DNA of 56,410 bases. Source: an uncultured Lachnospiraceae bacterium (GTDB taxonomy: Bacteria > Bacillota > Clostridia > Lachnospirales > Lachnospiraceae). The stretch's first letter is position 1. Each line of letters begins with the position of its first letter. Position numbers and translations under genes: made by a program. Of the stretch, positions 25,065-33,810 are shown piece by piece. The stretch lies in contig CANQRR010000020.1 in assembly GCA_947626285.1 (NCBI GenBank), positions 1 to 56,410 of the forward strand. The letters run 5' to 3'. The notes under the pieces are model-generated. The model did not search any database, was not told the DNA's origin, and saw nothing but the letters and a program-made list of their open reading frames with translations.

Positions 25065-27728
25065 TTATCTCATGCATGGAATATCGTTCACATGCGTATC
25101 AAATGTAACACAGTCCATTATTGCGCCTGTATTACAATCCGTTATAACAAAATTAAACCCCCTTCCTTTTATCGCGTAATCTATACCATCAATCACAATT
25201 TCTGAGCTATTCCCTGCGTTTAATGTTGCACTTTCTAACTTTAATTCTCTATCATTTTCTAAATTATATTTTGAAACTATTCTCTCGTCACCACCCATTT
25301 TATCTACACACACATTTCCCTGATGTATTAATGCTAAAAAGCTGTGATATTGATGTTCTAATAACACATCAGCATTAGAAATTCCAAGTCTTTCAATTTC
25401 GTCTATAATGTTTTGGTTCAACGCATATCCTTGTATGTCTTTCACTGAAATAAGAATATCAAGTGAGTTTTTATATTTGTTTAAGCATTTCAAATATTCT
25501 TCAATATCACTTATTCCATGAAGATTATCTGTTATATCAGCCGTTTCTTTAGATTCTCCTGTGCTTAAACATAACCAATCATCATACGCTTCAGCCCATG
25601 TTTGTATATTACTAAATCTCCATTGCTGATTAAAGGATCCTGTATAAGTTCTCAGATATAACTCTCCCGTCTTAATATCATAAGTAATTGCCTCTTCACC
25701 TTGATTTATGGAAAAAAGCTGATTATTTATTGCATTAATACTCCATCGGGAATATTCTGATTTCCCATCTCCACTTATGATTATATTCCTTTTTCCATTG
25801 TTTACCTCCGCTGTGGACATTAAAAACGCTTTTGAATCTGCAATACATAAATACGATTCCCCTGCATAAGTAATCACTTCTATAGGATACGCATTACCTG
25901 TTGTAAGTCCAACAATACTAGATCCATCCTTATCAGTTGTAACCGATATCATACCTTTTGGTGAGCTAACCAGATAACTATCGTTTGGCAAAATATTTTC
26001 AATCAGTGTCTGATCATTTAGATATTCATAATAATCTGTTGTGTCTTGTGTGATAGTATCTCTCCTCTCATTGGAATATAATCCTTCCCAAAACATTAAA
26101 AAAATAGCTGCTACACAAAGCATAATCTTAGTAGAAACTCCAAGATTCTTTTTTGTATGTCTCTTTTCTCCTATAGCGATAATGTCATGCCTTTTCCCTT
26201 GCAGCAATAATTTATATCCAATACACGCGTAAGGAATCAATGCCACAAAATAATATATTGTGTATCTAGCCTTCGCTTCCCAAATCAAGTGAAAAAGGAA
26301 ACCACCTACAATAATCAGTGGAAAGATGAAAGTATTAATAAATAATTCTCTATTATTAAAAGATAATATTAATGCTACTATAGCCCCAAAAAGAATTAAA
26401 ATAGTCATAATATGATACAATATCATTGCCCTATACTGTCCCGGATAACTTAACAAACAGTATACCCATTTCGGTACTTCAATATTAGAACCCTCCCTAA
26501 CTGTTCCAAAACATTGAAATGATGGATTTGCCCAAATTGACGCAATTTTTTTTGAAAAAAAATCAAATGTATATTCTGGCTGATTCTTAAATCTTTTTAA
26601 TATTTTTTTTAGCTCCTTTTTCGCAATCCTTTCCTGGATTTTCGTATCACGCCCGCTTTCTTCATAACTTGTCTCTACATACTCGTTCCACCAGCCTGGA
26701 GCTAACGGACTCTCTTTTAGCCCCATTGTTATATATGCCCAAGAAGAACATGGATTCTCCATATTATAACCAGAAATTACTTCTATAGCCTTTTCCGTGA
26801 TAAGAGACTGTGCCGTACAACTCAAGAGAAATAAACATATTATAAAAGCATTCTTTTTTCGACGTTTATTTATTAGTTTCACTATTGCAAATATAATCAT
26901 AGCAATAAAGTGAATTGTCATATTGTTTTTAATCGCTACTGCTATACTTATAGCAATTGAACTAAGAAACGCATTTTTCCAATTATAGTCCTTAAAATAG
27001 AGCATTTCATGTTTAACTGCTGTATATGCCAAAGCCATTCCCACAATATTTCCATAAATTATAATTGAATATCCAATTAAAGGAAAAAACAAAACCCCTA
27101 TTATCAAAACACTTATTTGGCATAGTCTATTTTCAGTATATAGTCCTACTATTTCAGCAAACTGCTTATATATCATACAAATTGCAACCGCATTAATTAT
27201 CTCAAACACTATATAATTCTTACTTCCAAATATACAGGAAATCACATATGCATAAATAAAATAGAACCACTGAAATGGATATTTATTCATATATTCCCCA
27301 GGTGCAAACATACTTGCATCGCCTCTTATAAATCTATAGATGTACGTTTGAATTAATCCTTCATCTATCCCAGGAATATATTGAGTGCTAACAGCCCAGA
27401 TTAAAGCTAGCCCCAAAATCAGCCAAAGCAAACCATATTTAATCATTTTATAGCATTTATCATTCCGAAAAAAACAATTCAGTTTACACAAAATGTGCGT
27501 TTTATTTGCAATAAACAATACTAAGAGAAAAGAGCCCAATACCAGGAAATTCTTTATAATACTATCTTCTACAAAATACGTAACTTCCCATTTCACCAGA
27601 TAACTGGTCATTTGCATATTGTAAAAGAAAATCAATGAAATCACGCCAATACAAAAAAAGCCTATTCCATAAACACAGAGATTTTCTACTTTAGATCTTA
27701 AATTAAGCATTGATCTGTTTTCCTGCAT
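25065..27728 (-). CDS. GT-C type membrane glycosyltransferase with lectin-like tail
   Basis: The 887-residue protein has about ten membrane helices in residues 20-550. A DE motif in PGIDEGLIQT (near 122) lies in the first outer loop, as in GT39/ArnT-like transferases that use polyprenyl-phosphate sugars. Residues about 620-706 look like a ricin-type beta-trefoil fragment, with a W-x-I repeat near 662 and FNQQWRF at 699-705. Residues 755-880 repeat the ILEI-like domain seen in the SGNH protein (KGRGFNFVIT near 854, VTFDTH near 874). The tail should be outside the cell and may grip the acceptor glycan. It may work with the GtrA and GT2 pair. Confidence 0.75.
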   Translation of the reverse strand: MQENRSMLNLRSKVENLCVYGIGFFCIGVISLIFFYNMQMTSYLVKWEVTYFVEDSIIKNFLVLGSFLLVLFIANKTHILCKLNCFFRNDKCYKMIKYGLLWLILGLALIWAVSTQYIPGIDEGLIQTYIYRFIRGDASMFAPGEYMNKYPFQWFYFIYAYVISCIFGSKNYIVFEIINAVAICMIYKQFAEIVGLYTENRLCQISVLIIGVLFFPLIGYSIIIYGNIVGMALAYTAVKHEMLYFKDYNWKNAFLSSIAISIAVAIKNNMTIHFIAMIIFAIVKLINKRRKKNAFIICLFLLSCTAQSLITEKAIEVISGYNMENPCSSWAYITMGLKESPLAPGWWNEYVETSYEESGRDTKIQERIAKKELKKILKRFKNQPEYTFDFFSKKIASIWANPSFQCFGTVREGSNIEVPKWVYCLLSYPGQYRAMILYHIMTILILFGAIVALILSFNNRELFINTFIFPLIIVGGFLFHLIWEAKARYTIYYFVALIPYACIGYKLLLQGKRHDIIAIGEKRHTKKNLGVSTKIMLCVAAIFLMFWEGLYSNERRDTITQDTTDYYEYLNDQTLIENILPNDSYLVSSPKGMISVTTDKDGSSIVGLTTGNAYPIEVITYAGESYLCIADSKAFLMSTAEVNNGKRNIIISGDGKSEYSRWSINAINNQLFSINQGEEAITYDIKTGELYLRTYTGSFNQQWRFSNIQTWAEAYDDWLCLSTGESKETADITDNLHGISDIEEYLKCLNKYKNSLDILISVKDIQGYALNQNIIDEIERLGISNADVLLEHQYHSFLALIHQGNVCVDKMGGDERIVSKYNLENDRELKLESATLNAGNSSEIVIDGIDYAIKGRGFNFVITDCNTGAIMDCVTFDTHVNDIPCMR

Positions 27729-27842
27729 TTCTTTTAACCTTTCGTTTATCTTTCGATATTTTCAACCTTAACTATCAGACAACATGGTATTAGAAACCAC
27801 TATTTTATCCATGACGTTCTTTCCTATCAGTGAACCGCTTTG

Positions 27843-29624
27843 CTACAGATCCAGATATTTCTTCCAGAAACTAATGTTCTGCACTTCTTTGCATCTGTTC
27901 CTGTATTCCTCAGCAATATGATCATAGTTTCGTGCCATTTCCAAACTCAGTTTCAGCATTTCTTTCAGGCAACGTATCGCTTCTTTTCGGCTGCGTTCAG
28001 TGATAAATCCCTTTTGTGTTGTCACATCATAATTCAGTATCCGTTTTGCGCGATAAGCATTATATGGACAGATTTTGGACATAGGGGCAATATTGTCACT
28101 TTTTGCCCACAGTAAATAACCATTTCCGCAGGCTAACCGCAACAGCCTTCTAAGTCCAGAATCTCTTTCTTTGAGGCTTTTTTCATATTCCGGATAGTGG
28201 AATGGCAACGGCAGCTTTTCTATCGGCTGTGCCTTATAACCACCGGCCATAACATCCTGATTAATCTTTTCACCATCCGAAGTTTTCAACCAATCGATTC
28301 CCTTTAGGAAATCTCGCACCCCTCGAACGAGCAAATCCACATTTTTATATCGATAATACAGGATTTCTCTTACAATCCAGCCTCGAACCTCTTTTATGGC
28401 CTCTTTCTTCCCATACTCTGGAAAGTGCAGTGCGTTGTCTATGAACTGATTCCTGAGTATATAGTAAAATAAAGACGAAGAATATTTGTTCTCAAATGTT
28501 TCATGCCAGACACAAATCCCATTCATCAAGATCAGTGTTTTCATATTACGCAACCCATACTCCACATCATCCCCGCGGATAAAGACCGGCATCGGCAAAT
28601 TGTCCTCTCTTGCCACAGAAATAGGGAAACAGCAGTACCACCAAGCGTTATACTCAGTATACTCCTCCACCTCATTATACAGGCAGGCATCAACCTGACT
28701 CATGTCCATATTTTGCTTGAGAGATTCAAGCTTTCCCGCGTTCCAAGATGCCCCTGACTCTGTCTGAATATTTCCAACATCACTGCGCATCATTGCCCCG
28801 CCGATAAACGCGTCGACATATTCCTCTTTTAACATCGTCAGGATGCGATAAGTCCGAAACAATACTTCCGGATCCAGAATAATATCGTCATCCATCACAA
28901 GAATGTGGGTGATCCCTGCCCTCTGTTTGTTCATCTCTATAATCTCAATCATGCCGCGGGTGAAGCCTGCAGCCCCGCCAGCGTTTTTGTTCGTGAAGAT
29001 ATGGATTTTTTCATTAGTGAGCTTATCGGCATCGAGTGTATGTCCATTGTCAGCAACAAACACCTCAAGATTCCCATACAACTCCGAATTCGGATTTTCA
29101 AGAATTGCCTTTCTTATAGCCTCCAAGTTTCTTTCGACAAATTTTTCCCGCCGATATGTGCAAATTGCAGCACCTATCCTCACATCCCGCACATTAGCCT
29201 GGGAGGCTTCCACTGAATAACTCCCTCCTTTGAATATTCCGTCTACACTTAATGCTTCCAGATAAAAGAATGCCATGCCGTTGCATTCGGGAAAGTCAAG
29301 TCGAACAGACTGCAGCCCCACATTATGTATACAAGACTCTAACACAATGCTCTCATTGATCTTATCGTGAACTTTCTTCTTATAGCCCAGGCGGATTGCA
29401 AAATCACCTTTCAACGTCAGGGTCAGGGAGATTTTTCCCATAGTTGTATATTTCTTCCATTTATCAACCGATACACTGTTAAAATAAGTATCCCCGCTGA
29501 CGCAGCCACCTCTGGTGAAACGGATTTCCTCTCCCACACGAACCGCTTTCTTATTTGTTCTAAAATACAATTCTTCTTTCATGCAAATATCTGTGCGCGG
29601 CCACAGAATATTCTGTAGTATCAT
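27843..29624 (-). CDS. GlfT2-like galactofuranosyltransferase
   Basis: A 593-residue GT2 enzyme of the GlfT2-like group: an N-terminal beta-sandwich of about 145 residues, a GT-A domain starting at RDVRIGAAICTYRRE, NAGGAAGFTRGM near 214, the metal-site MDDDI at 244-248 and a catalytic-region VWHE near 380, then a helical C-terminus. The family polymerises or branches galactofuranose from UDP-Galf. The UDP-galactopyranose mutase gene lies 1.5 kb upstream, and a paralog is at 33807-35645, so two Galf or related linkages are expected. Confidence 0.85.
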   Translation of the reverse strand: MILQNILWPRTDICMKEELYFRTNKKAVRVGEEIRFTRGGCVSGDTYFNSVSVDKWKKYTTMGKISLTLTLKGDFAIRLGYKKKVHDKINESIVLESCIHNVGLQSVRLDFPECNGMAFFYLEALSVDGIFKGGSYSVEASQANVRDVRIGAAICTYRREKFVERNLEAIRKAILENPNSELYGNLEVFVADNGHTLDADKLTNEKIHIFTNKNAGGAAGFTRGMIEIIEMNKQRAGITHILVMDDDIILDPEVLFRTYRILTMLKEEYVDAFIGGAMMRSDVGNIQTESGASWNAGKLESLKQNMDMSQVDACLYNEVEEYTEYNAWWYCCFPISVAREDNLPMPVFIRGDDVEYGLRNMKTLILMNGICVWHETFENKYSSSLFYYILRNQFIDNALHFPEYGKKEAIKEVRGWIVREILYYRYKNVDLLVRGVRDFLKGIDWLKTSDGEKINQDVMAGGYKAQPIEKLPLPFHYPEYEKSLKERDSGLRRLLRLACGNGYLLWAKSDNIAPMSKICPYNAYRAKRILNYDVTTQKGFITERSRKEAIRCLKEMLKLSLEMARNYDHIAEEYRNRCKEVQNISFWKKYLDL

Positions 29625-29684
29625 ATCGTCCTCTCCCTGTCTCTTTGCGTATACTTGATAATCCTATTTCGAAAGACCGGCACT

Positions 29685-31083
29685 TTATAATTCATTCCGG
29701 ATCATTTCATCAATCGCTTTGTTGGCACGCCGATATATATTCCCGCAGTCCACACTATTCCGCCCGGCTTCGCTGATCAATGCCGTCCATTCGTCCTCAT
29801 CCACTTCATTAAGCTTCGAAAACAGTATCTCTTTATTCCTAAAACCGTAAAAGTCATACAGGTAATCCACTTTATTGTTATAATGTGGATGAACATCATT
29901 CTTCAGGTTTATTACATTGCATCCCAGATAATTTGCCAGTAGCGTTCCATGATATCTCATGCTTATCACAGTCTCGGCATCTCCAACCAGCTGCGCAAAT
30001 TCCCGAATATTTCGTGGCATTTTCTCGACTATGAGCCTGTCACTCTCCAGATCATTCTTCAGTCTCCTATAAAATTCCGTATCATTTTTCTCTGGTTCAA
30101 AAAAAGGAATGCATACCAATCTCTCCTCATCGTTTTCTGTCCATTTCAAAATCTTTTGGGTGAATGCTTTCAGTTCTTCATAGTACCTGCCATAATATAT
30201 GTATATCAGGCATATTTTCTTAGATTGGGCAGGCTTTTTATACGAATCAGGATCCGCTCCGGCAAAAGCGATATCGTCTACAATCTTTATCTTTTCAACA
30301 CCGACACCGCAATCGACTAACGGTTTTAAGCTGTTTTTATCTCGAAGAGATATATATTCTATTCGATTGATAACCTTTTTCAATCTTTCTATATATTCCG
30401 GAACGACCAGCTCCTGCGTACAGCTAAGCCCGTACCATATTACCTTTTTCCCAAATTCCTCCATCCTTAGAGAAAGATTTGGAATCGTGTAAAGAAGCGG
30501 CAGTTCCCTATTATAGCAATCGTAATTGATGTCATCTATCAGACAGCCGCCGCCAATTATCATCGCGTCAAAATATCGGGCCAGAAAATTGATATCCGGC
30601 ACACTTTTCGGGTATCCTATGATCTTCACGTCTGGATATTGAAAAATATCAATCCTGGGATTTCTTTCAACCATCACGGTTATCTCATAAGCCTGTTTAA
30701 CCTTCTCCTGGCTTAGCAGCTTGCTAAGCAACACCTGCAGCATAATTTCGTCGCCATAATTTGGCGCGCCATAATATCCCATTACCAGAAGTTGTTTCTT
30801 CCCCCCCCCCACACACAATATTATAGAGGAGATACCTATAACCAGAGTTTTCTTCAGTCAATATACTCATGAGATCCCTGTAACCGGAATTTACCTCGGT
30901 CATTTTATTCATAATGTCCCTGCACTGGCTTTGTAAAACTGCTATCTCACTCCTGAGTGCCAAATTCTCAGAAACTAGCTTTTTCTCTAAATCTTCTAAG
31001 GTCACCGCTATTTCGTCTATTCTCCTAGCGCCTTTCAAAATCTCTCTGCCATAACCTGCCAGTCTCCCTATCTTCCCTGCCAT
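29685..31083 (-). CDS. Pyruvyl transferase with coiled-coil head, G-tract switchable (OFF)
   Basis: From ATG 31083 the frame encodes a roughly 90-residue coiled coil with an internal repeat (TEVNSGYRDLM then TEENSGYRYLL). It then reaches ten G at 30801-30810. With ten it leaves frame and ends at 30724 after 119 residues. With nine it joins directly to GKKQLLVMGYYGAPNYGDE, the start of a polysaccharide pyruvyl transferase that runs to 29685, for 465 residues in all. The transferase part has the family's GGGCLIDD and MRYHG motifs (near 97 and 270 of that part). Internal initiation at TTG 30818 is possible but has no ribosome site. So ketal-pyruvate capping of the glycan is probably switched off here. 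Confidence 0.82.
30801..30810 (-). repeat. G10 homopolymer tract splitting the pyruvyl transferase
   Basis: Ten C on the plus strand. The coiled-coil frame upstream and the transferase frame downstream differ by one base, so nine G fuses them. Same nine-equals-ON rule as the other genic tracts. Confidence 0.9.
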
Positions 31084-31112
31084 CTCTTACCTCCCTTTTG
31101 AGAGTATTACTA

Positions 31113-32216
31113 TCATGTCCCCAGCTCCTTATCCGCCGTCTCCAGCGCTGCCTCGATCACCTTGTCCATGTCATAGTACTTATAACTCCCAAGCCTTCCC
31201 CCGAAGATCACATCCGACCTCTCCGCAGCTAGCTTGGCATATTCTCGATACAACTTCATGTTCTTCTCATCGTTGATCGGGTAATATGGCTCATCTCCTT
31301 TCTTCCACTCGCCCGGATATTCCCAGGACACCACTGTCCTCGGCTGCTTTCCAAACTCAAAGTGCTTGTGCTCGATCACGCGAGTGTAGGGTACCTCCCG
31401 TTCCGTATAGTTCACCACTGCGTTCCCCTGGTAGTTCACACAGTCCAGCACCTTTGTTTCGAAGCACACGGAACGGTATTCCAAAACACCCAACCGGTAA
31501 TCAAAAAACTCATCGATCTGCCCGGTATAGATCGTCTTTGCCGCAGCGTTTGGGTTCTCCTTTACGTACTCCCGATAGTTCGTCCCGCACAGCACTGGAA
31601 TTCCCTTCAACAGTCTGTCAACAATCTTCGTATATCCCCCAATCGGAATCCCCTGATACCGGTCATTGAAATAATTATTGTCATACACGAAACGGAACGG
31701 AAGCCTCTTAATGATAAAGGAAGGAAGTTCCCTGCAATCCCTCCCCCACTGCTTTTCTGTGTAACCCTTAATCAATTTCTCATATACGTCGCGCCCAGCC
31801 AAAGACAGAGCTTGCTCCTCCAGGTTCTTCGGCTCCGTTATCTGTTCTTTTCGCCGCTGATCCTCTATAATCTTCTGCGCTTCCTCTGGCGTCCTGATCC
31901 CCCACATCCTGCTGAATGTGTTCATATTAAAGGGCAGATTGTATAATTCGCCTTTATAAACAGCAACTGGGCTGTTAATATAATTATTGAACTCGGCAAA
32001 TCGGTTGATATAGTCCCATACAGCCTTGTTGGACGTATGAAAAATGTGCGCCCCATATTTATGAACCTGTATTCCCTCTATCTCCTCACAGTAGATGTTT
32101 CCCCCGATATACGGGCGTCTGTCGATAACCAGACATGATCTCCCCTTCTCCGCCGCTTCATGCGCAAAAACAGCGCCGAACAGCCCTGCGCCAACAATCA
32201 GGTAATCGTATTTCAC
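31113..32216 (-). CDS. glf: UDP-galactopyranose mutase
   Basis: The 367-residue flavoprotein starts with the FAD-binding YLIVGAGLFGAVFAHEAAE and RRPYIGGN, and keeps the conserved EKQWGRDCRELP region near 150 and the GGRLGSYKYYDMD end near 340. It converts UDP-Galp to UDP-Galf in the cytoplasm and is the source of galactofuranose for the two GlfT2-like enzymes on either side. Length and motifs are normal. It sits between the ABC exporter and the pyruvyl transferase. Confidence 0.95.
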   Translation of the reverse strand: MKYDYLIVGAGLFGAVFAHEAAEKGRSCLVIDRRPYIGGNIYCEEIEGIQVHKYGAHIFHTSNKAVWDYINRFAEFNNYINSPVAVYKGELYNLPFNMNTFSRMWGIRTPEEAQKIIEDQRRKEQITEPKNLEEQALSLAGRDVYEKLIKGYTEKQWGRDCRELPSFIIKRLPFRFVYDNNYFNDRYQGIPIGGYTKIVDRLLKGIPVLCGTNYREYVKENPNAAAKTIYTGQIDEFFDYRLGVLEYRSVCFETKVLDCVNYQGNAVVNYTEREVPYTRVIEHKHFEFGKQPRTVVSWEYPGEWKKGDEPYYPINDEKNMKLYREYAKLAAERSDVIFGGRLGSYKYYDMDKVIEAALETADKELGT

Positions 32217-32227
32217 GATCCTTCCTC

Positions 32228-33007
32228 CTATCCTTTCAAAGATTTTATATATGCATCACATACTTCATCCGCCGCTCCGCACATTCGGGCGATTCCCCTG
32301 TCCAGCCAGAGTGCATGACCACAGACCTCTTTCACTGACTCAATGGAGTGTGACACATACAACAAGGTAGCCCCACGCTCCCGCATCTGTTTCATCTTTC
32401 GCTCACATTTCTGCTGAAACGCATAATCCCCCACTGCCAGTACCTCATCGCAGATCAGGATATCTGGCTCCACTACGGTCGCTATCGCGAAACCCAGCCT
32501 TGCCGCCATGCCGGAAGAATAGTTCTTGATTGGCATGTCCAGAAAATCCTGAAGCTCCGCAAACCCCACAATCTCGTCAAAATGTCGCCCCATATATTTC
32601 TCGTCGTATCCCAATACTGCCCCATTCAGATAGATGTTCTCCCGCGCCGTCAACTCTCCGTCAAAGCCTGCCCCCAGCTCTATCAGCGGAGCGATCGCCC
32701 CATGGACTGTCACAGTTCCCTGATACGGTTTCAGAATCCCGCAGATCAGTTTCAGCAGTGTGGACTTGCCGGAACCATTGGTTCCCACAATCCCCCATGC
32801 CTCACCCTTCCTCACCTTCAAACTCACATCCTTAAGTGCCAGAAACTCTTTAAACATGAGTTCCCGTTTTACCAGTTTGACGAAATATTCTTTCAGGTTA
32901 TCGATTCGTTCTGACGCCATATTGAAACGCACAGTAGCATGATCCACGACCACCGCATAATCAGTTTTCCCGTCTTTATGCCTGTTTATATAACTGCTAT
33001 TTCCCAT
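32228..33007 (-). CDS. wzt: Polysaccharide ABC exporter ATPase (Wzt/TagH-like)
   Basis: ATP-binding subunit with Walker A GTNGSGKST near 76, signature SSGMAARLG near 162 and Walker B ILICDEVLAVGD near 184. At about 259 residues from ATG 33007 it lacks the C-terminal carbohydrate-binding domain of long Wzt proteins, like exporters for teichoic acids and for galactans whose export does not need a cap signal. The start follows the permease stop by about 11 bp with AGGA upstream; a longer start inside the permease gene is less likely. Confidence 0.92.
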   Translation of the reverse strand: MGNSSYINRHKDGKTDYAVVVDHATVRFNMASERIDNLKEYFVKLVKRELMFKEFLALKDVSLKVRKGEAWGIVGTNGSGKSTLLKLICGILKPYQGTVTVHGAIAPLIELGAGFDGELTARENIYLNGAVLGYDEKYMGRHFDEIVGFAELQDFLDMPIKNYSSGMAARLGFAIATVVEPDILICDEVLAVGDYAFQQKCERKMKQMRERGATLLYVSHSIESVKEVCGHALWLDRGIARMCGAADEVCDAYIKSLKG

Positions 33008-33018
33008 GCCATTCCATC

Positions 33019-33810
33019 CTAAACATACAGTATAAATTGATCCTGGCTCCTTACAAACGCCCATGTGCCGACCATCAGCGATACAAACGCCACTGCGAAC
33101 CCATACAAGATCAGCCGCGAATCCGGGAACAAGCCTTCCAGAACGATCGTCCTAAGCTGTGTGATATACGAATACAAGGGATTAAAATGCTCAATCATCC
33201 ATATCAATCCGGGCGGCAGCATTGTGATCGGATAAAAAATCGGTGTCAGGTACATCCATGCGGTCAAGAACGCCGCGTAGATATGCTGGACGTCCCGAAA
33301 GAATACCGTCGCCTGCGCTAGAAACAGCCCTAGCCCAACACAGAAGATATAGACCTCCAGCAGGATACCCGGGATAAATAACATATAAACCTGAAAGCGC
33401 ACATGACATACTACAAATACGATCAACATTGCTCCCAGCGCAAAAAATGTATTTACAAGATTGCTTGTCACCTTGGATAGTGTGAAAATATATTTCGGCA
33501 CATATGTCTTTTTCAGTAGTGCTGCATTCCCAGTGATGGAGAACATCGCCTGATTCGTTGCTTCCGACACAAAGTTAAAGATCGTCTGCCCGGTTATCAG
33601 ATACACCGGAAAATTCTCGATATCGAACCGAAACATATTTGAGAACACCAAAACCATAATGATCATAATCATCAGTGGGTTAAGGATGCTCCACAGGTAA
33701 CCAAGAAAACTCCTCCGATATTTCAGCTTGATATCCTTCGCCACCAGCTGTCTCAAAAGCGGCCGATATCGCCGGAAATCTTCCAGTCTTGTGATCATCT
33801 TCGGTATCAT
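33019..33810 (-). CDS. wzm: Polysaccharide ABC exporter permease (Wzm/TagG-like)
   Basis: A six-helix ABC-2 permease of 263 residues, starting MIPKMITRLEDF, with the family N-terminus DIKLKYRRSFLGYLWSILNP. ATG 33810 overlaps the TGA of the upstream GlfT2-like gene (ATGA), a better choice than the longer frame from 33951. With the ATPase it exports a finished glycan across the membrane, in contrast to the Wzx/Wzy genes further right. Confidence 0.92.
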   Translation of the reverse strand: MIPKMITRLEDFRRYRPLLRQLVAKDIKLKYRRSFLGYLWSILNPLMIMIIMVLVFSNMFRFDIENFPVYLITGQTIFNFVSEATNQAMFSITGNAALLKKTYVPKYIFTLSKVTSNLVNTFFALGAMLIVFVVCHVRFQVYMLFIPGILLEVYIFCVGLGLFLAQATVFFRDVQHIYAAFLTAWMYLTPIFYPITMLPPGLIWMIEHFNPLYSYITQLRTIVLEGLFPDSRLILYGFAVAFVSLMVGTWAFVRSQDQFILYV

